Position numbers and translations under genes: made by a program. A stretch of DNA of 64,000 bases from Ectocarpus siliculosus (taxonomy: Eukaryota > Sar > Phaeophyceae > Ectocarpales > Ectocarpaceae): the NCBI GenBank assembly GCA_000310025.1, contig FN649740.1, positions 3,835,774-3,899,773 of the forward strand. The letters run 5' to 3'. Position 1 is the first letter of the stretch, and the number at the start of each line of letters is the position of its first letter. The notes beneath the pieces were generated by a model. The model was given only the letters and a program-made list of their open reading frames with translations, was not told where the DNA came from and did no database searches. Positions 33,701 to 48,118 of the stretch are shown here, piece after piece.

Positions 33701-36700
33701 TTTGCAACACTCACGTTCACTTTTCGATTTTACTTCAAAGAGCAAGAACGAGAGGCAAAAGGAACGACATGCCGCACGAGTCGCTGTCTTCCATTTCGAA
33801 CATGCCAAGTGTGGATGGAAACGGGGGTGTAGAGGTGAACATGCCAAGACAACGGGCACGCATATTCGTTTTGCCACAACGACAAACGGAGCGGCATCAC
33901 AAACAAAATGACCTTCGGCATCAGACGAGGACAGAGCAGAATGGCAGCCGTAGTCCCCCCCCACCCCCCGAAAATCCCGTTTGTACAAATAGCACTCTAT
34001 CAACGACCCTACATGGCCACAAGCGGAGGGGTCTCCAGTTTCGACCAACAAACACGCCCTGCTCGAGTTCTTGGGCCTTATAGAAGTCAAGTAGACCGCC
34101 ATGACATCAATAACAATGATCACAGCACCAGCGGCGACACAACGACAACAAGACACGAAAAACAGCAGCTACCATAGCTCACCACTAACTCGAGGCCGAG
34201 GTAGGACAGGTCCTGCCGCCCCGGCGCGACGAAGTCGGAAAGGTCGACCTTGTGGGGGTCGTAGTACGCCTGCCATGCCACTTCCACCAGGAAGCAACTC
34301 GTCTCCACGCAGAATAGCGGGGACAGCTCTTGACTGTCCTTGTACCTCCTCACCACCTCCCTGAAAATTCAACAGATGACCGCGTCAATGAAAGACACCG
34401 ACATATGACGGCTTTTAAGTGAAGTTGAATTTATAGCCGACCAACATATTCATCCGAAAAACATTCTTCCAACTATCATTAAAACCTGAGGTAATCATAC
34501 TCGTCCCGTGCATGACTCTGGAGAAACGAGGCAACAGATGACCGCGTGAATGAAAGGCACCAACAGATGACGGAAATAAGTGGAATTGAATGTATTGCCG
34601 ACCAACAATTTTCATCCGAAAAACATTATTATCCAACTATCACCAAAACCTGAGGCAATCACAATCGTCCCATGCATGACTCTGGACGCGAGAAACGAGG
34701 CAACTCCAGGGAGACGAACGCATCATCTATGTACGACGTGAGGGAAAACCGCCCCAACTCTGCAAGTACAACCGATGTGGTTAGTGGTTTGAGCGATGCC
34801 GATGATAAGAACGAAAAAATCAACGGAACGACTGTTCACAAGAAATGCAGGTATGCAGCGTGCATGACCAGTGATTGCGATGCCAAAGGCACCAGCAGTA
34901 AATCTCGAACAAGCCGCGATGATGTACGTCGTGCGTGCTCCGCATGTACACCCCAATCCGATTTGTACGACGTAAGGCTCCATCTTAGAAGAGTTTCTGC
35001 GCTTATGCCGAACCATGGCCGTCCAAACATGCTACAACGACGGGCAGGAAAGGCTCAAGACAACACCCATCGCAAGAGGAGGCCCTTCTCACGATACTTG
35101 TACCCGATGCAAATACCTTGGAGGCATGTCTCTCTCCATGTTGATGTACATGCGGTCGAAGAGGCGCTTGACGGAGTGTGTCGGGGGCAAGAAGAGGTAG
35201 GCCACGTTGTAGCAGACGGCGCTCACCAGGATCAGCTTCCCGAGAGGCTGCCGAATGCCGCCCGTCCAGGCCGATAGTCCCGCCGCGGCGCTCGTCATGG
35301 ATTTCTGGGAAAAGGAAAATATTAAGTTGTAACGTTGTGAATGGTAGGTCTCCGTGGTACCTGTCTGTAATTGGTTCGCCCGCATGAGCACGTAGACAAG
35401 GGTTCCACGAAAACTCATTCCGGCGGTGGTGGGTGGTGGAGATACCATCCGCCGCTGGAAATGTACTAGGCACATTTTTTACCATCTTGGCGAATGAAAA
35501 GCGTATTTCCCTCGGCATGTATTGTACGATACGCCCGTTAACGCCGCTTGCCGAAGTAAAAAAAAAACGGCGTTCAAACCTTGGCTAACACGGGTGGCGA
35601 AACCCACCCACCCGCGATTCGTTCCTAACTCTTTGGGGACGACGATAAGGGCTGCCAGACTTCGGCCATGCATCTACCGACCTCGGCCTTGCATGCAAAA
35701 TAACCGCCCCCCTTGTAACCCCGATTCCGTTGAAGAAATCCAGACTCACCAGGGTGAATCCGGTCGAGGCGCCAACCACGACCTGCTGCCTCAACAGGTG
35801 CCCCACGAGGTAGAAGATGTCCACACCCACCGACATCCCGAAGAGCACCGCCACGAGCATGCCCTGCATCACCATCACGCGGTACGACAGCTGCTGCCGC
35901 CGCGTGCCGAAGAACGGCTGGCCGCGCAACACTCGCCCTGCCGCCGCGTGCGCCCCCCGCGCCGCGAGACACGCAACGAGGCCAAAAGAACACCAGAAAG
36001 AGAAAAAAAAACGTAGGGAAGCGTAGCGATCTGTGAGCGTGGGGGTATTCATTTCATATGCAGAAACGGACGGTGTGTGCATTCGTCCGCGGCAGAGCAA
36101 AGTTTCCCGGGCAGGGACGCTCAAGAAGGTTAAACGCATAAATAGTTGTGAATATTCGGGCCGACACGAGCAGCCGTTTCTCAACGGAACGGTTCGCACA
36201 AGGAACGCACAGTGTAAAGAGAACAACGGCCAACATGCAGGCTCACACAATGAAACCAGCAAATGAGTTTCAACTTCAATTCAAGGAAGTGTGAAAAGAG
36301 GGAATCGTCTTCCACAGACGTTGGGGAGATTGTACCTTTATCAAGGTGGTCTCCACATTACCCCCCCTTTTTCGAGACTTCTTCTTGGGGTAAAGGGAAC
36401 CCGACCGGCTGGCGGCGGGGCGATTCACGTTTCTTCACAATCCTCTGTGCGTGAATACACGGGTTCGCTACGTCCGCCACGTCATCAGAAGTTCCGAGCT
36501 CGGTACCCAGTGCGTCCTTCTTTGGCCCACCCACCATTTTTCTTTTTCCGTTGTCTGGGAGAAAAGTTGGTGAGCGCGGGTTTTGAACCCGTGTCTTTTG
36601 CAACCAAAAGCAGACACTCCGACATCGCTGTCGACGCCATTGTGAAAAGAGAGAATCGTCCTCGACAGACGTTGGGGGGATTGTACCTTGTGAAGGTGGT

Positions 36701-39700
36701 CTCCACAGAAGTGGCCAAACAGACCCGACACAAGATGAATCCGCGCGGTGCGTCGACACTCGAGACACCACCGGAGGGCCGGGGAGAAAAAAAAGAAAAG
36801 CTTCCGTTGGTGGCTCCTGTGCGTCCAAACATGAAAAAACGTGCAAGCCACCGCCCAGAACCCATGGAAAGACAACATGCGCAACACCCTCTCGAAATTG
36901 TGGACACCATAATGTAGACATGGGACTCACCACTAGTGACGGCCACAGCGGCGAAATACATGGTCCAGCCCAACCACAACAGCCCCGAAACCATCGACAT
37001 CATGGCGTACGATAGCTGCACGCGCAGCACGCACACACCACACACACCAACAGGCACCGTCGAGGAGAGTGATTGCGACACAGAAACACACGTACGATCG
37101 GTTTCCGCACCGGCGACGTGCAGCAAGGGACAGGGAAAAAAACGAGCGCTCGTCGAAAACGAGAATAAACGGCCAGCATGTAGCAAAGGCAATCAAAGTA
37201 AACGTGTGTAGGCAACATATTCGATCTAGCGGTATTCGTGAATCTGAGAGTGCTGCCAGTTCATACGTGTTGTCATCAGCGGGTTCGACGCAACGGACAA
37301 AGTTACAGCGAACAAACACGCGCGCCCACGCAAAAGACACACGCACGTGCGTGAGATACACACGGCCTACGGCCTGCCCGCCGCATGGGGAAGAGTTGTA
37401 GTAATGAAGCAGATCGACTCTACTCCGAGCACAGAAGTGCCATGCCCAACCCAGAGCCACCAAACCGCACGAAGGACTACCGGCATCACCGCACTTGCGA
37501 CGCCCTACTGCAACTGCGCCTCCAATACACGCACCGGTGCCGACAGGCAGCAATGAGAGAGAAGACAGACAGCAATGCGAGAGAAGACAGGCAGCAAGGC
37601 GATAGAAGACAGACGGCAAGGCGATAGAAGACAGACAGCAAGGCGAAAGAAACACATGTCACAGAATCACCACGGGTCTACAGACTCGAGCCTTAGCGGG
37701 AGAAAGAGAGGCGGGAAGAGTTAAATTAAATGTACACTGAAATTGTAAGGCCTACCTCGAACAGCCCGTTGAGCCAGTCGACTTGGTCCAGACGAGCGAG
37801 ATAGGGGTGGCGCAGCAGCATCACGGCCACGCCCACCAGCAGAGAGAGAAACCCATACAGCACCTTCGGCAGGATGAAGTCGATGAAGCTATCCGACTTG
37901 GGGTGGTGAGGCGGGTACTGCATATTTTCGTTGTCGTGGTGGTGTAAATAGCAGAACCACAGAGCGGCCCAGACACAACAACGTCCAGAGAAGCCAGCAA
38001 AGGAGAATGTCGGGGACGGGGACGGGGACGGGGAGTCGGAAATTAGCAACAGTTTGGAAGGGGAGTGGTTCTTGGTGGTTGTTGTACGATCTGGAGCAAT
38101 GCATTTGATCGCGCGGCTCAGCGCGAGAAGGACCACTAGTCTCGCCGTTTTCCAACACTCCGGCGGTGTACCTCGCGCGTTGTGCCGTGTTGTAGAGACT
38201 GCTGAATCACATCGTAGGTTTCACCAAGGGGTATTGTATGCAGGAGGGAGTATCTTCACGACTGAGCACACGACAGAGCGACCAAAAGAGAGGGAGAAAA
38301 AAAACTGCAAGCAAGCGCGCGAATGGACAATCGTCGCACAAGGGTTTCCGCATCGGGAGGTTGTACCTCCCACCGCCCGACGATTCGAGCTGCCAGCCAC
38401 ACAGCCAACTTCACTCACATCGTCTTTGAGGAAACAAGGGGACGCGGCGGATTCACCCCCTTTCGTATCGACCGAGGCGTCTCCATCTTCTCCAGCCACT
38501 TGCCGGTAGGCAACGCCCGCGGCTGTGGCACTTCCGTCGAAAGAGGAGTCCGACCGTTGAGACCTACCGCGCAACACAAACATGTGCACAACACACACAC
38601 ACACACACACAAGATGGCATTGTGAGCAAAGCCTACAAATTGTCGATGTTCGTGGAGAGTACGTTCGAGAGGAACAGCCAGTATTGTGAAGCACGCTGTT
38701 GCTCTACCGGATAAAGGAATGCCTATTGTACGGGGTAGTGCGACCATGTCGGTTGTCAAAATCCGTTGAAACATGGCACAGTAAGACTGTATACAGAATT
38801 GCACATTTTCTACTAGTTCGTTGAGGTTCGCCGGGCTGTTCGAGCCAAAGACACGTAATGTTGTGCACGTGTTTGTGCGAGCTGTTGAGCTTGGGGAACG
38901 TCCCACCACAGCTGGAAGCCAGCTGTGGGTTGGCCCAGCTCCCTGTTTTATTTTCATCTTGCACCAACCCTTGATGATACCGTGCTCTCATGAGCCCAAT
39001 CCGGAGGTATGCCGGCATGTAACAAATACATTACAAAAATAATACTGCCTCGGAGCAGAGGGGTCCCTTCTTGGAGCGCCTTAAAATACAGAAGGCCAGA
39101 GGCTCGTGATTTTCGTGCGACATGTCTCACCTCTTTCTCACGAAGTGCTGCCCATCCATGAGACAGATCCAGCACAGCCACATTACCTGTCGATAGTTGC
39201 GTCACAAAGAGCAAAGTAGAGGGCAAATGCGGAGGTGTGTCTACTACGGGAGGTGTTGAGTTGGCCTTGAGGATACGGGAGACGCTGCAACACAAGGGCG
39301 TTAAGCGACGGTCGAAGCTGTTGGTGGCAACAACGATCTCCGCGAAAACCAAGCAATGAGGGCCCTGTGCAACTCTCTCCCTCTCTCTCTCTCATCATGA
39401 TCTTCATGCTCTTCATGCTGGCCATTTGGATATGAGGGCTTGACTTCGCTCTACGGCAGATTGCTGTACATCGGTTTACTATTCAGAACTAACCATCATA
39501 CCGACTCCTGCAAATTTTTCAGAACTCCACAGCAGCGGCAGGCCGCCAGCCTTACAAACGCCTCACCCCCGACCACACCCATACGAAAAAAAATACGCGA
39601 CGGGTTTTCTACGACGCCAACCGAGGCGTTTTTTAGTCATTTTTTCACAAGAAACAAGTGAGCTCCTCGCGAATTCCTGAGACGAGGGAAAAACACTCTA

Positions 39701-42700
39701 GCGCGATGTCGGCTCGAGAGAAAATACAACTGCATAAAATACAGTTCGGGACACCGTACCTGCATGCCGGTAAACTGGCAGAGGTCTCTGCATAGCTGCA
39801 CCCAGCGCCATGGTCCGGTGTCGAAGGAGGAGGGCCCGAGCAACCAGTCTTCCACGGCCATCACGGGGTTTTGCCAAAGCAACAGCCCGAAGAGTAGCAT
39901 CTACGCCATCCAAAGGAAGGGGGGGGGGTGATCGCATGATCTCTTCAGCGTTCGGGAGTTGCATGTGTCGGCTGGAGGGGTTGCATCAGTGCGGCATCGT
40001 CGGCGGGTCTAACCAACCTCTATTCACGGCAGCAAAGAGCAAAGGAGGGCAAACACTTTACCATCCTTCTGACTGTCTGAGCTTGTACTTCGAAGTATTT
40101 GTCCCGTGGTGGTTGATGCCGCCCTCGCACTCTGGCGTGATCACGTACTGTAGCCCCCTCCAGCCTCACACTCCTCCCCCTTGGAGCTTTGCCTCTATTA
40201 GTATTCTTTACCACATACTAACAAGTACTGTTTTTCCTGCCTCACCGTGATGTAACGTCGTTCCGGCACGATTGCAGACGGGGCCGGGTCTCGCTCCCCG
40301 CCGGCACCGCCGAACCCTCGCGTCATCCAGTACAGCAGCAGAAACGCCTGCAACGGAAGTTTCGCATGTTCAAACAACTTAATCAGAGTCGCAATTGGCA
40401 CATTTCGCACCATCGGAGCGAGTACGAAGAAGCATCACCAGCGCCGCAACCACCGACAGCGCTACGAGCAGCAGCAGAAAACGAGAGTGGCGACAATCAA
40501 CAGGATGCTTCACCGCCGCCCTGCTTCGCGAAGGGTCGGCGGGCAGTCCGGCGGGCAGTCCGACGGGCGGGTGGTTAGACGAACAACCGCATTCGTTCAG
40601 CACCGCAAGAGCGATCAGAGAGTATTCGCACGAGTATACAATACAAATGGAAGGAACGGTAGGACGGGTATTTTGGCTTACCGTAAGGGCGAGCAGCGGA
40701 AGGCGCGCCATGGATCGGACCTCCGAGTAGACGCGGCTTTCCGTCTCCACCTTGAATGTCGTTGACCGCGCTACAAGACCGCCCCCACCCAGAATAGGCT
40801 GCCCGCCCTGTTGTTGGCGGCGGAATGGTGCGTGCATGGAGCAACAGCAGCAACAGCAGCAGCAACAAACCATTCCGACAGCGACAGCGACACCACCGCC
40901 AACAACACCAAGTAGTCAGGAAACCACCAGGAAGAAAATAGCAGCAGCAGCAACCGCAACAGCTGCAAACGCGACGACAACCTGAGTGTCCGAAACATTG
41001 TAAACGACAGGAAGAGTGTGGTGTGCGATGCAACCAAAATCTCGCGCAGCGGGTTAGCTGCAGCGCGTCACAGCTAGCATGGGCGATGTTTTTCGTCATT
41101 GGATTGGCTGAGGCCTACTGCTTCCCAGAACGCACGAAAACGGCCAGGTGTTGGGGGCGATCGTCTCAAAACCTCCTCAAAAACCGTGAGAACAGCTCCC
41201 GCACGAATTATTCCAGGGAGAGAAGCCACGTGTGTGTGCTAGTGACGGCGGCAAGCGGTAAAACTTACAATAGCCTGTGCTTGCGAAGCGTTGAGCATCT
41301 ATCAAACGTCCAAACGTCCCGTCAAAAGCTTTCGGTACGCAATCTGATTGACGCAACAACCCACACGACCATCTGTACTACGTCGACAGCCCTGCCTGCA
41401 TGCACCCCCTCAGAGCACAAGCATTCAAGTTGTTGGCTAGTAGCGGCCGCGGCCGGCGTTTGATTGGGACCGGAGACGACAGGAAGGCATTCAACATTCA
41501 GTGCTAAGTTATTCTCGCTGCCACAATCGTGAGAGATTGCCGAATCTCGGATTTCCGGTCTACGTCCGGTAGACCAAATAGTAGATCCCACCGCCGTTAC
41601 TACGGGACCCCGTACAACACAAGGTGGCAAAAATATACTCAGGTCATGGCATATCGTTGTCGCGGTCGTTGCACATGGCGGTAGATACTGCACCTGTATG
41701 GCCAAGATCGTCGCCTTCACTGCATACTCGGAATGGTGCCCGATGATTCCGATCGAGTCCAACACCACCCTCCCCAGCGTCGACGTGTCGCACTCCATTT
41801 CGCTAGGGTGGCAGTTCAAGATCTGATTACGGCCGGCAGAAACAAACAAACAAACAAAAAAGAAGAAAAACATGGATCGTGGGGTTTCGTGATGACCACG
41901 CATTTTAGAAGGAATCCTAATACGAAAACATTAGTCCACACGATGGCGTCATGACGACCCCGAAACACACAAAGAAAAGCATCAACTGGTGTTTCGAGAA
42001 CGAAATACCGCCAACGCGATGTGTACCTACCTGTAAATACGTGCTGGAAAAACCAGTTCCAGTTTGGGTAGAAACACGAAAATCCAACAATCAAAGCGAG
42101 CGAACGCGAGTGATTTTCCTTTGCAGACTTTCTCTGAATGGCATTCATGTTCAATGGCAGCTGCCCCAGTCATACGCTTTTCGCGTCCCAACAAGCGCAC
42201 TCACAACACAAGTAAGACACAGAATTGAGTTTGTGCAGTGCCAAAACTACCGAACGAGACAGAGATACAGACACACAGACAGAGACACAGAGATGCAGAG
42301 AGACAGACAGACAGCTAGAAATAGAGATAGAGAAGGAGGGGGAGAGGAGGAAGGTGCCAGACGAGACAAGGCCCGGAAACCTGCCGAACTTGCTGGTGAT
42401 GCTACGTACAAAGACCAAAGACCGCCGGATACCTGCACGTTGTCCTGGGCAGCGCAGCTGTACAGGGACTCCCACATCTCCGTGCCTCCGACCAGTCCTC
42501 GAATCTGAAAAAAAAAAAAAAGGACTTGTTTTTCCATCGTACTGAGCCCCTTCAAGACGTTGTGTCGATGCCATTGGCATCCATGAATGGGGGCAGACTA
42601 TTCCAATGGCCAGCCGGCGACAAATAATGCAGCATCTTGGGGTCACGGGACTAACGCTGCGATACAGTTCACCAAGCAGCATGGCTCGTGCGCGCCGTGG

Positions 42701-44723
42701 ATGAAAATTGTCTGTCTTCTGTCACCTCAAGAGCAACCCCCAGGGCAAGCTGTTCCACATCATCGTCAGCATCTTGCTGGACCCCCCTGTTCCGAAACGG
42801 CAGCATCAGACCCCTCCTCCGCCCCTCCGTCATCTCCTCGTCACCACCACCAACATCTTCGATGGCCAACCCTCGGCGGCTTCGTTGCCCGCCCGCACCC
42901 TCCTGCCCGTCTACAGCATCACCCTCGCCGCCTCCGCCGCCTCCGCCGCCGCCGCCGCCGCCGGTCGCAACCCCATCCGACGGTGACGGCGTGACGAGGC
43001 CATCAACCACCTCAAAGTCAAAGTCGCCCTTCACCACAAGAAAGCTAGTCGCGTAGAGAGATCGAAGTTTTTTCGCGTTGAAAGAGAGAGAGAGCACGTG
43101 TTGTTTTTCCGTGGCCATGCGGATAGTGAAGAGGATGGGATGGAATCGAGGAGAAAGGAGGGAAGGGAGGGGCAAGGGAGGAGAGGCAGGGAGAGGATGG
43201 GGGTTAGCACGCGTGCCGCTTGTGAGGTCGGATTAACAGAGAAGCAGCAGTGCCGGTACTAGTTTAGAGCAAGACCGGAAAACACAAGTCGTGCCATTTC
43301 GACCATATCGTGAGAAGCTGTGTGAAACCGGCCCATCAAACCACTCCTACGTTGCGCCATTGCTTGGGCCTACGTTTTGCCTCGCGGAAACAAGCCTTCA
43401 CCTGCCACGACATCTGGAATAAACACGCGACAACCGCTTGACAACAAAATGTTCGATCACATGTCGCACGCGACGAACACAACAAGCCGGTACAGCGGGG
43501 ACAGCGCCTACCGAACGCTACGGCGGGCGAGTGGGCTACGCGTAATAAAGCCGGCAGACCATCATCAACACACCGACAACTGCAAAATTCGGGCAAGTTC
43601 CGTCGTAGAACATGGTTGAGCGCAAGTTCCGTAACAATTCACGCTGCCGTACGGGACAAAAGCGTTGAAAACGACAACTAACACCTGGTATGTACTCAGA
43701 AACAAATATTGCTCCTCCTCACGAGGAATTTTTATTTCACACGATCGATGTTGTGTGCGGGGTAGAAACAACAGGGCCCCGCTTCCCTCTCTCCCTGGAT
43801 ACATACGTTTTACCAACCTGTTGTGTATGGGAGCGCCCGTAACATTCCAGCTGCAAACCCCGGAGTCGTCGCAGGCGTTACCCGAGGGGGGGAACAAGCG
43901 TGACGTCACGTCTAGCTTCCCCATATCAAGCCACAGCGCCAGAGCCAAGAGCCTTTGGGCCGTGTCGCACGCGGGAGGAGGCATGCACATGGTGAAAACG
44001 TCGGAACAGAATAGGAGGCCGTGCAGCAGTGTACCGTATACGGTGCCGACAAGCGATACCGACGAGAAGGGTGGGAGGGTACCAAACATGCGCAAAGAGG
44101 ATTTAAAGAAAGGCAGCCAAAACATAAAAAAAAACAAAAGAGCAAACGACACTGGGGCTCTGATTCCGCCGCATAGCGAAACCGAACGGGCATCGGCAAA
44201 AGAGTTCCATTCCGGGCGGTCTCCCTCGGCAACCCCTCGAGAGGACACCCAACAGTCATCTTCCCGATCCTCGCACCAAGACAGCAAGCAGCGCCTCACC
44301 AAGACCACAGCAACGACAGGGAGGCAGCTGGTTTCACAGCAGCAAGAAGGAGGCGTCCCGCTTCAGCATGGCGGCCAGAGCTGCACTGAGCCGCGGCAGC
44401 CACCAAGTTATACCCTACTCTCAGGCGCTAGCAGCCTTGCCCCAACAGAAAGCGACGCCCCAACTTTGGTGGGCCCACAAACGTGGGCGAGAATCGGCCA
44501 GAAGACAAAAAGATTGGCTTTTACGTGAGAAGGAAGGCGCGCATGTTGCCACTGCCACATACCGCGGCGAGCGGCGGGTGTGTGTGTGTGTGTGTGTGTG
44601 TTTTATTATTATTAGCATCGACCGCGCTAACCGGCTGACCAATGAAAATACGTCAGTCTTACGATTGTGCGGTTGAAAACACAAAACACTTCTATCTGCC
44701 ATGAACTGGGACCCCGTGAGGGG

Positions 44724-44762
<39 letters not shown>

Positions 44763-46081
44763 CTCACAGGTAAGGGAGGATGAACACCGCGTAGGTGGCC
44801 GGGCTTCCCAGCGATTCGAGCTGGATCTCTGCCGCCTCCACCAGCCGCACGCCGTGCTTGTAGAAGATCTGGTGACCTGTTTCGAATTCGGTTGTTTAAT
44901 GCGTCATTTCAACGTGTCAAAACAGGCGGTCCAAAGTACGGAGGTACAGGTCGAAAGGGATTGCTACTCAGGTGCAAGCGGGAAAAGCGGTGTGAAAAAT
45001 CCGCCGCCGAAACAGCAGTGTCACGAAAACGCAACACAGGAGGGAGGAATATACCGTGTTGTCGGACGGATTGTGGGGGGGTGCCGGCAACAAGACCCCC
45101 GTCCTGCTACTTGCGGCTTCATTTATCCGTCGCCCCCCGGTGCGGTTGGGGGACTCACGACGGAGCTGCCATGTGCGGGCGGTCGATGCAGGCCACAAGA
45201 GCGGCAGCAGCTGCAGCAGCTGCAGCAACAGCGGCGATGGCACAAGTAGCAGCAGTAGCAGCAGTAGCAGCGGCTTCGTACATTTCGGGGGTATTTGGCG
45301 CGGTTCTACAACCAATGCGCCACTATTTTGTTTCGAGGTGCGTTTCTGAGATAATGTAACAGCCTCAATTTGGTCCCGCCCGTCTCGGAACCATGTTGCG
45401 AGTAACGCTCCCTTAAGCTCCACCGTCCACTGTTTCAACCGACAGCACAGCAGATGCTCCCCCCACGTTCGTACGAAGCGCGTACAACGCGGCTCCGCGA
45501 AGCACACGTTTGGGGATAAGAGACACATACCCCTGCGAAACACACGCGGTTGTTTTCTTCCCCGTGCTTGAGTGGCTTAGCGGGGCGGATTCCAAGCAAA
45601 GAAACACAGGCAGAGACGGTCTTTCTTCTATTGCAGGTGCTCTGCATCCAGAGACTGGACCCTGTCGTCAAAACTCTTACACACCATGCCGGGGGAGCTC
45701 GACAGCTATAAGGTGTGCCCGGGTTTTTCGTCCCGCGATAAAAGGTCACGTATTTTCATTAGTCAGCCCGCTTCGCTCGGCGCGTGCTACCCAAATGCAA
45801 ATAACCACACACCCACGCACACAAGCACAATGCTATAGGTGCAAGCAGCGCACAGGCATCCCGGACAAGAAAGCACAAGCCTTACCCTGGTCGTCAACCT
45901 TGCGCCCTTTCGCAAACGCGGTCTTGGGCTTGTCCGATGAAATTTTGCGCTCGATTTCCCCCCCCCCCCCCCCCCCNNNNNNNNNNNNNNNNNNNNNNNN
46001 NNNNNNNNNNNNNNNNNNNNNNNNNNNNNNNNNNNNNNNNNNNNNNNNNNNNNNNNNNNNNNNNNNNNNNNNNNNNACGGG

Positions 46082-46114
<33 letters not shown>

Positions 46115-48118
46115 TTTTTAATGGGGTTTGGGAAAAATTTCCGGGGCCCCCTTAAAAAAAAACTTTTTGGGGGGGGGGGCCCCCCCGGGGGGGAAAAAAA
46201 CCAAAATTAATTTTGGGTTAAGGGGGCACCCCAGGGGACCCCAACAAAGATTTTTGGGGGATGGGGGGGGCAAAAAAAGGGGGGAACAAGGGGGGAAAAT
46301 CATTCCCCAAATCCCCCGGGGGACCCAAATTGGGGAAAAAAAAAAAAATTTTTAAAAACAGGGGGGAAAGGGGGGGCTTTTTTTTCCCTAAAAAAAATTG
46401 GGGGGAAAAAAAATTTGGGCCCCAAAAAAAAATTCTAAAAAAAAAAACCAAATTTTTTTTTGGGGGGGAAGGGGCTCCCCAAAAAAATTTTAAAAAAAAT
46501 TTTAAAAAACGCCCCCAACCCAATTATTAAACCGGGGAAAAAAACTTTTTTTTGGGAAAAAAAAAGGGGGGGGGGGTTTTTTTTTTTTTGAAGGTGCTTT
46601 GACCCCAAAAGAAGGGCCCTTTTTTAAAAAATTTTTCCCCCCCAGCGGGGGGGGCCCCAAAACTTAAAGGGGGGCCCCGGTTTTTTCCCCCCGAAAAAAA
46701 AGGCCCGTTTTTTTTTTTTTCCCCCCGCTTCCCCCGGGGGGGGCCCCCCAAAAGAAAAAAACCCCCCCCCCCCCCCCCAAAACCAAATTTTTAAGGGGGA
46801 AAGCGGCCCCAGGCCCCCCGGAAAAAAAAAAAAAAACCTTTCCCGGGGTTTAAACCCTGGCCCCTTTTGAAAAAGGGGTTTGGGGGTTTTCCGAAAAAAT
46901 TTTGGCCCCGTTTTCCCCCCCCCCCCCCCCCCCCCACGCCGCTGTCCCCCCACCCAGATCCGTAACCCCCGCCCGCACCAGCACGACGCAAGAGAGGCTG
47001 ACCAGCGCCCGACAACACCCCCCCCCCTCTTGCGACGGTGCCTCCCCGACCGCCGGCGCCGACGTTTCCAGCCAAGTGGCGTCTGCTTTGGGTGCCCGTC
47101 TCTGCTGCCCACCACGTGTTGCTGTTCTCTCTCTGGAGGCCACCGCCCCCGCCGTCGCCGCCGGCGGTCTCGAAGGACGCCGAGAAAGGGTTGACCGCGC
47201 TCTGCTCCAGCGGAGACCTCCACGTCGACCTCTTCTTGCCGCCGCCGCCGGAGGAGACGGAGGAGGACGTGGAACGCGCGACTAGGAAAGGGGAAGGCCT
47301 CCCTTCCGCCGCGAAACCTTCGCCGTTCCGGGGGGGCCCTCTCCCGCTCGCTCTCGGCCGTTCGCCTGCTGCTGCTGCTGCTCCCGGGGGTTCTCCCGAG
47401 AAAACACTCGACCGGGCGCTCCCACCGCTAGCGCTCCCACCGCCAGTCCTTGAACTGGCAGGCGCCAGCAGCGCCGTCCTCTCCGCACCCTGGTTCGAGG
47501 TCAGAGCACCACTGTCGGCGTTGGCGGTTATGCCTCCGCTGCGGCCGATGCCCCAGGACCCCCACCTCGACACGCCGCCGTGGGTCGACGACGACGACGA
47601 TGACGGCGACGCCGCCGCTGACAACAGCGTCGTTCCCACCGATCGCTGTGATACCTGCGAGCCTACCGGTCCTCGCTGCTGCTGCTGCTGCTGCTGTGCC
47701 CCCCTCGCCCCTCCCGTCGCACTCCGGCCGCCTTCAGACCCGACCTCAACGCCACCACCGCTGCCGTAGTCATCCCTTCGAATGACGGTAAGGCGAGGGG
47801 CGTTCTCAGCCAGAGGGGAGGCGCGGCGTCTCGGCGGCGGCGGCGACGAGAACACGTGCCCCGCCGGGGGTGGCGGGCCGTACCCCCTCCCCACTCCGCC
47901 GGACGGTGCCGCGCCCCCAACCCCACCGCTAGCGGCGGGGCCTGCCCACGCCGGCGTTTGGGCTTGGCTTTCGCTTTGACTTTGCCACTGCTGCTGCTGC
48001 TGCTGCCAGTGCCGTTGTGGTGGCTCGTCGCTCCTTCCATCCGGCGGGGCCCCCAACGTCCATGGGGCCGTCGGCAGCGCTACGTCCTCCTGTCGGGGGA
48101 ATGCGGAATTTTGGCAGC

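Larger units (their letters stand above)
24285..34360 (-). other. Fusion gene class 3 lipase catalytic domain
   Basis: Exon 34183-34360 has FLVEVAWQAYYDP and PGRQDLSYLGLEL, as in the region leading into class 3 lipases. Exon 33336-33461 gives LILAFRGTARMENLMTDL (oxyanion strand). Exon 27839-27944 gives RVHGGFWEAY, and 26605-26720 has the nucleophile elbow VTGHSLGGALASL. Exon 26159-26295 gives YTFGSPRVGN then RLVNDGDLITALP with the catalytic Asp; the His is in YKHAG at the next junction. Exons 25278-25336 and 24575-24703 give GNFIVAPTL, then HLLNQYRECLEAC. The tail is Arg/Lys-rich (KGRRRRRKEDE). All three catalytic residues are present, so an active enzyme is expected. A disordered insert of about 420 residues lies between the FRGT and VHGGF elements. 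Confidence 0.92.
34183..44876 (-). other. Fusion gene membrane domain, eight predicted helices
   Basis: Order of features: helix 1 across exons 44768/43818 (TYAVFILPYL then SFALLFFFMFWLPFF); a lumenal-type stretch with several Cys and one N-glycosylation site (NVT), then SFLVVKGDFDFEV and an acidic Gly-rich loop; AVKATILAIQ; then seven helices: LPLLALTAFLLLYWM, MLLFGLLLWQNPVMAV, SAFALYFALCDATI, FILPKVLYGFLSLLVG, MMSMVSGLLWLGWTMYF, VMVMQGMLVAVLFGM, LGKLILVSAVCYNVAYLFLPP. One helix, a beta-rich lumenal part and then seven helices is the layout of Wntless/TMEM181 proteins (Pfam MIG-14_Wnt-bd family), and the LLF.L.L.QNP, F.LPK and Y.....Y...P elements resemble that family from memory. The family call is inference. 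Confidence 0.55.

Noticed and set aside
46118-46900. Frames in the second low-quality block
   Set aside because: Same artefact; only sequence right of about 46936 is credible.
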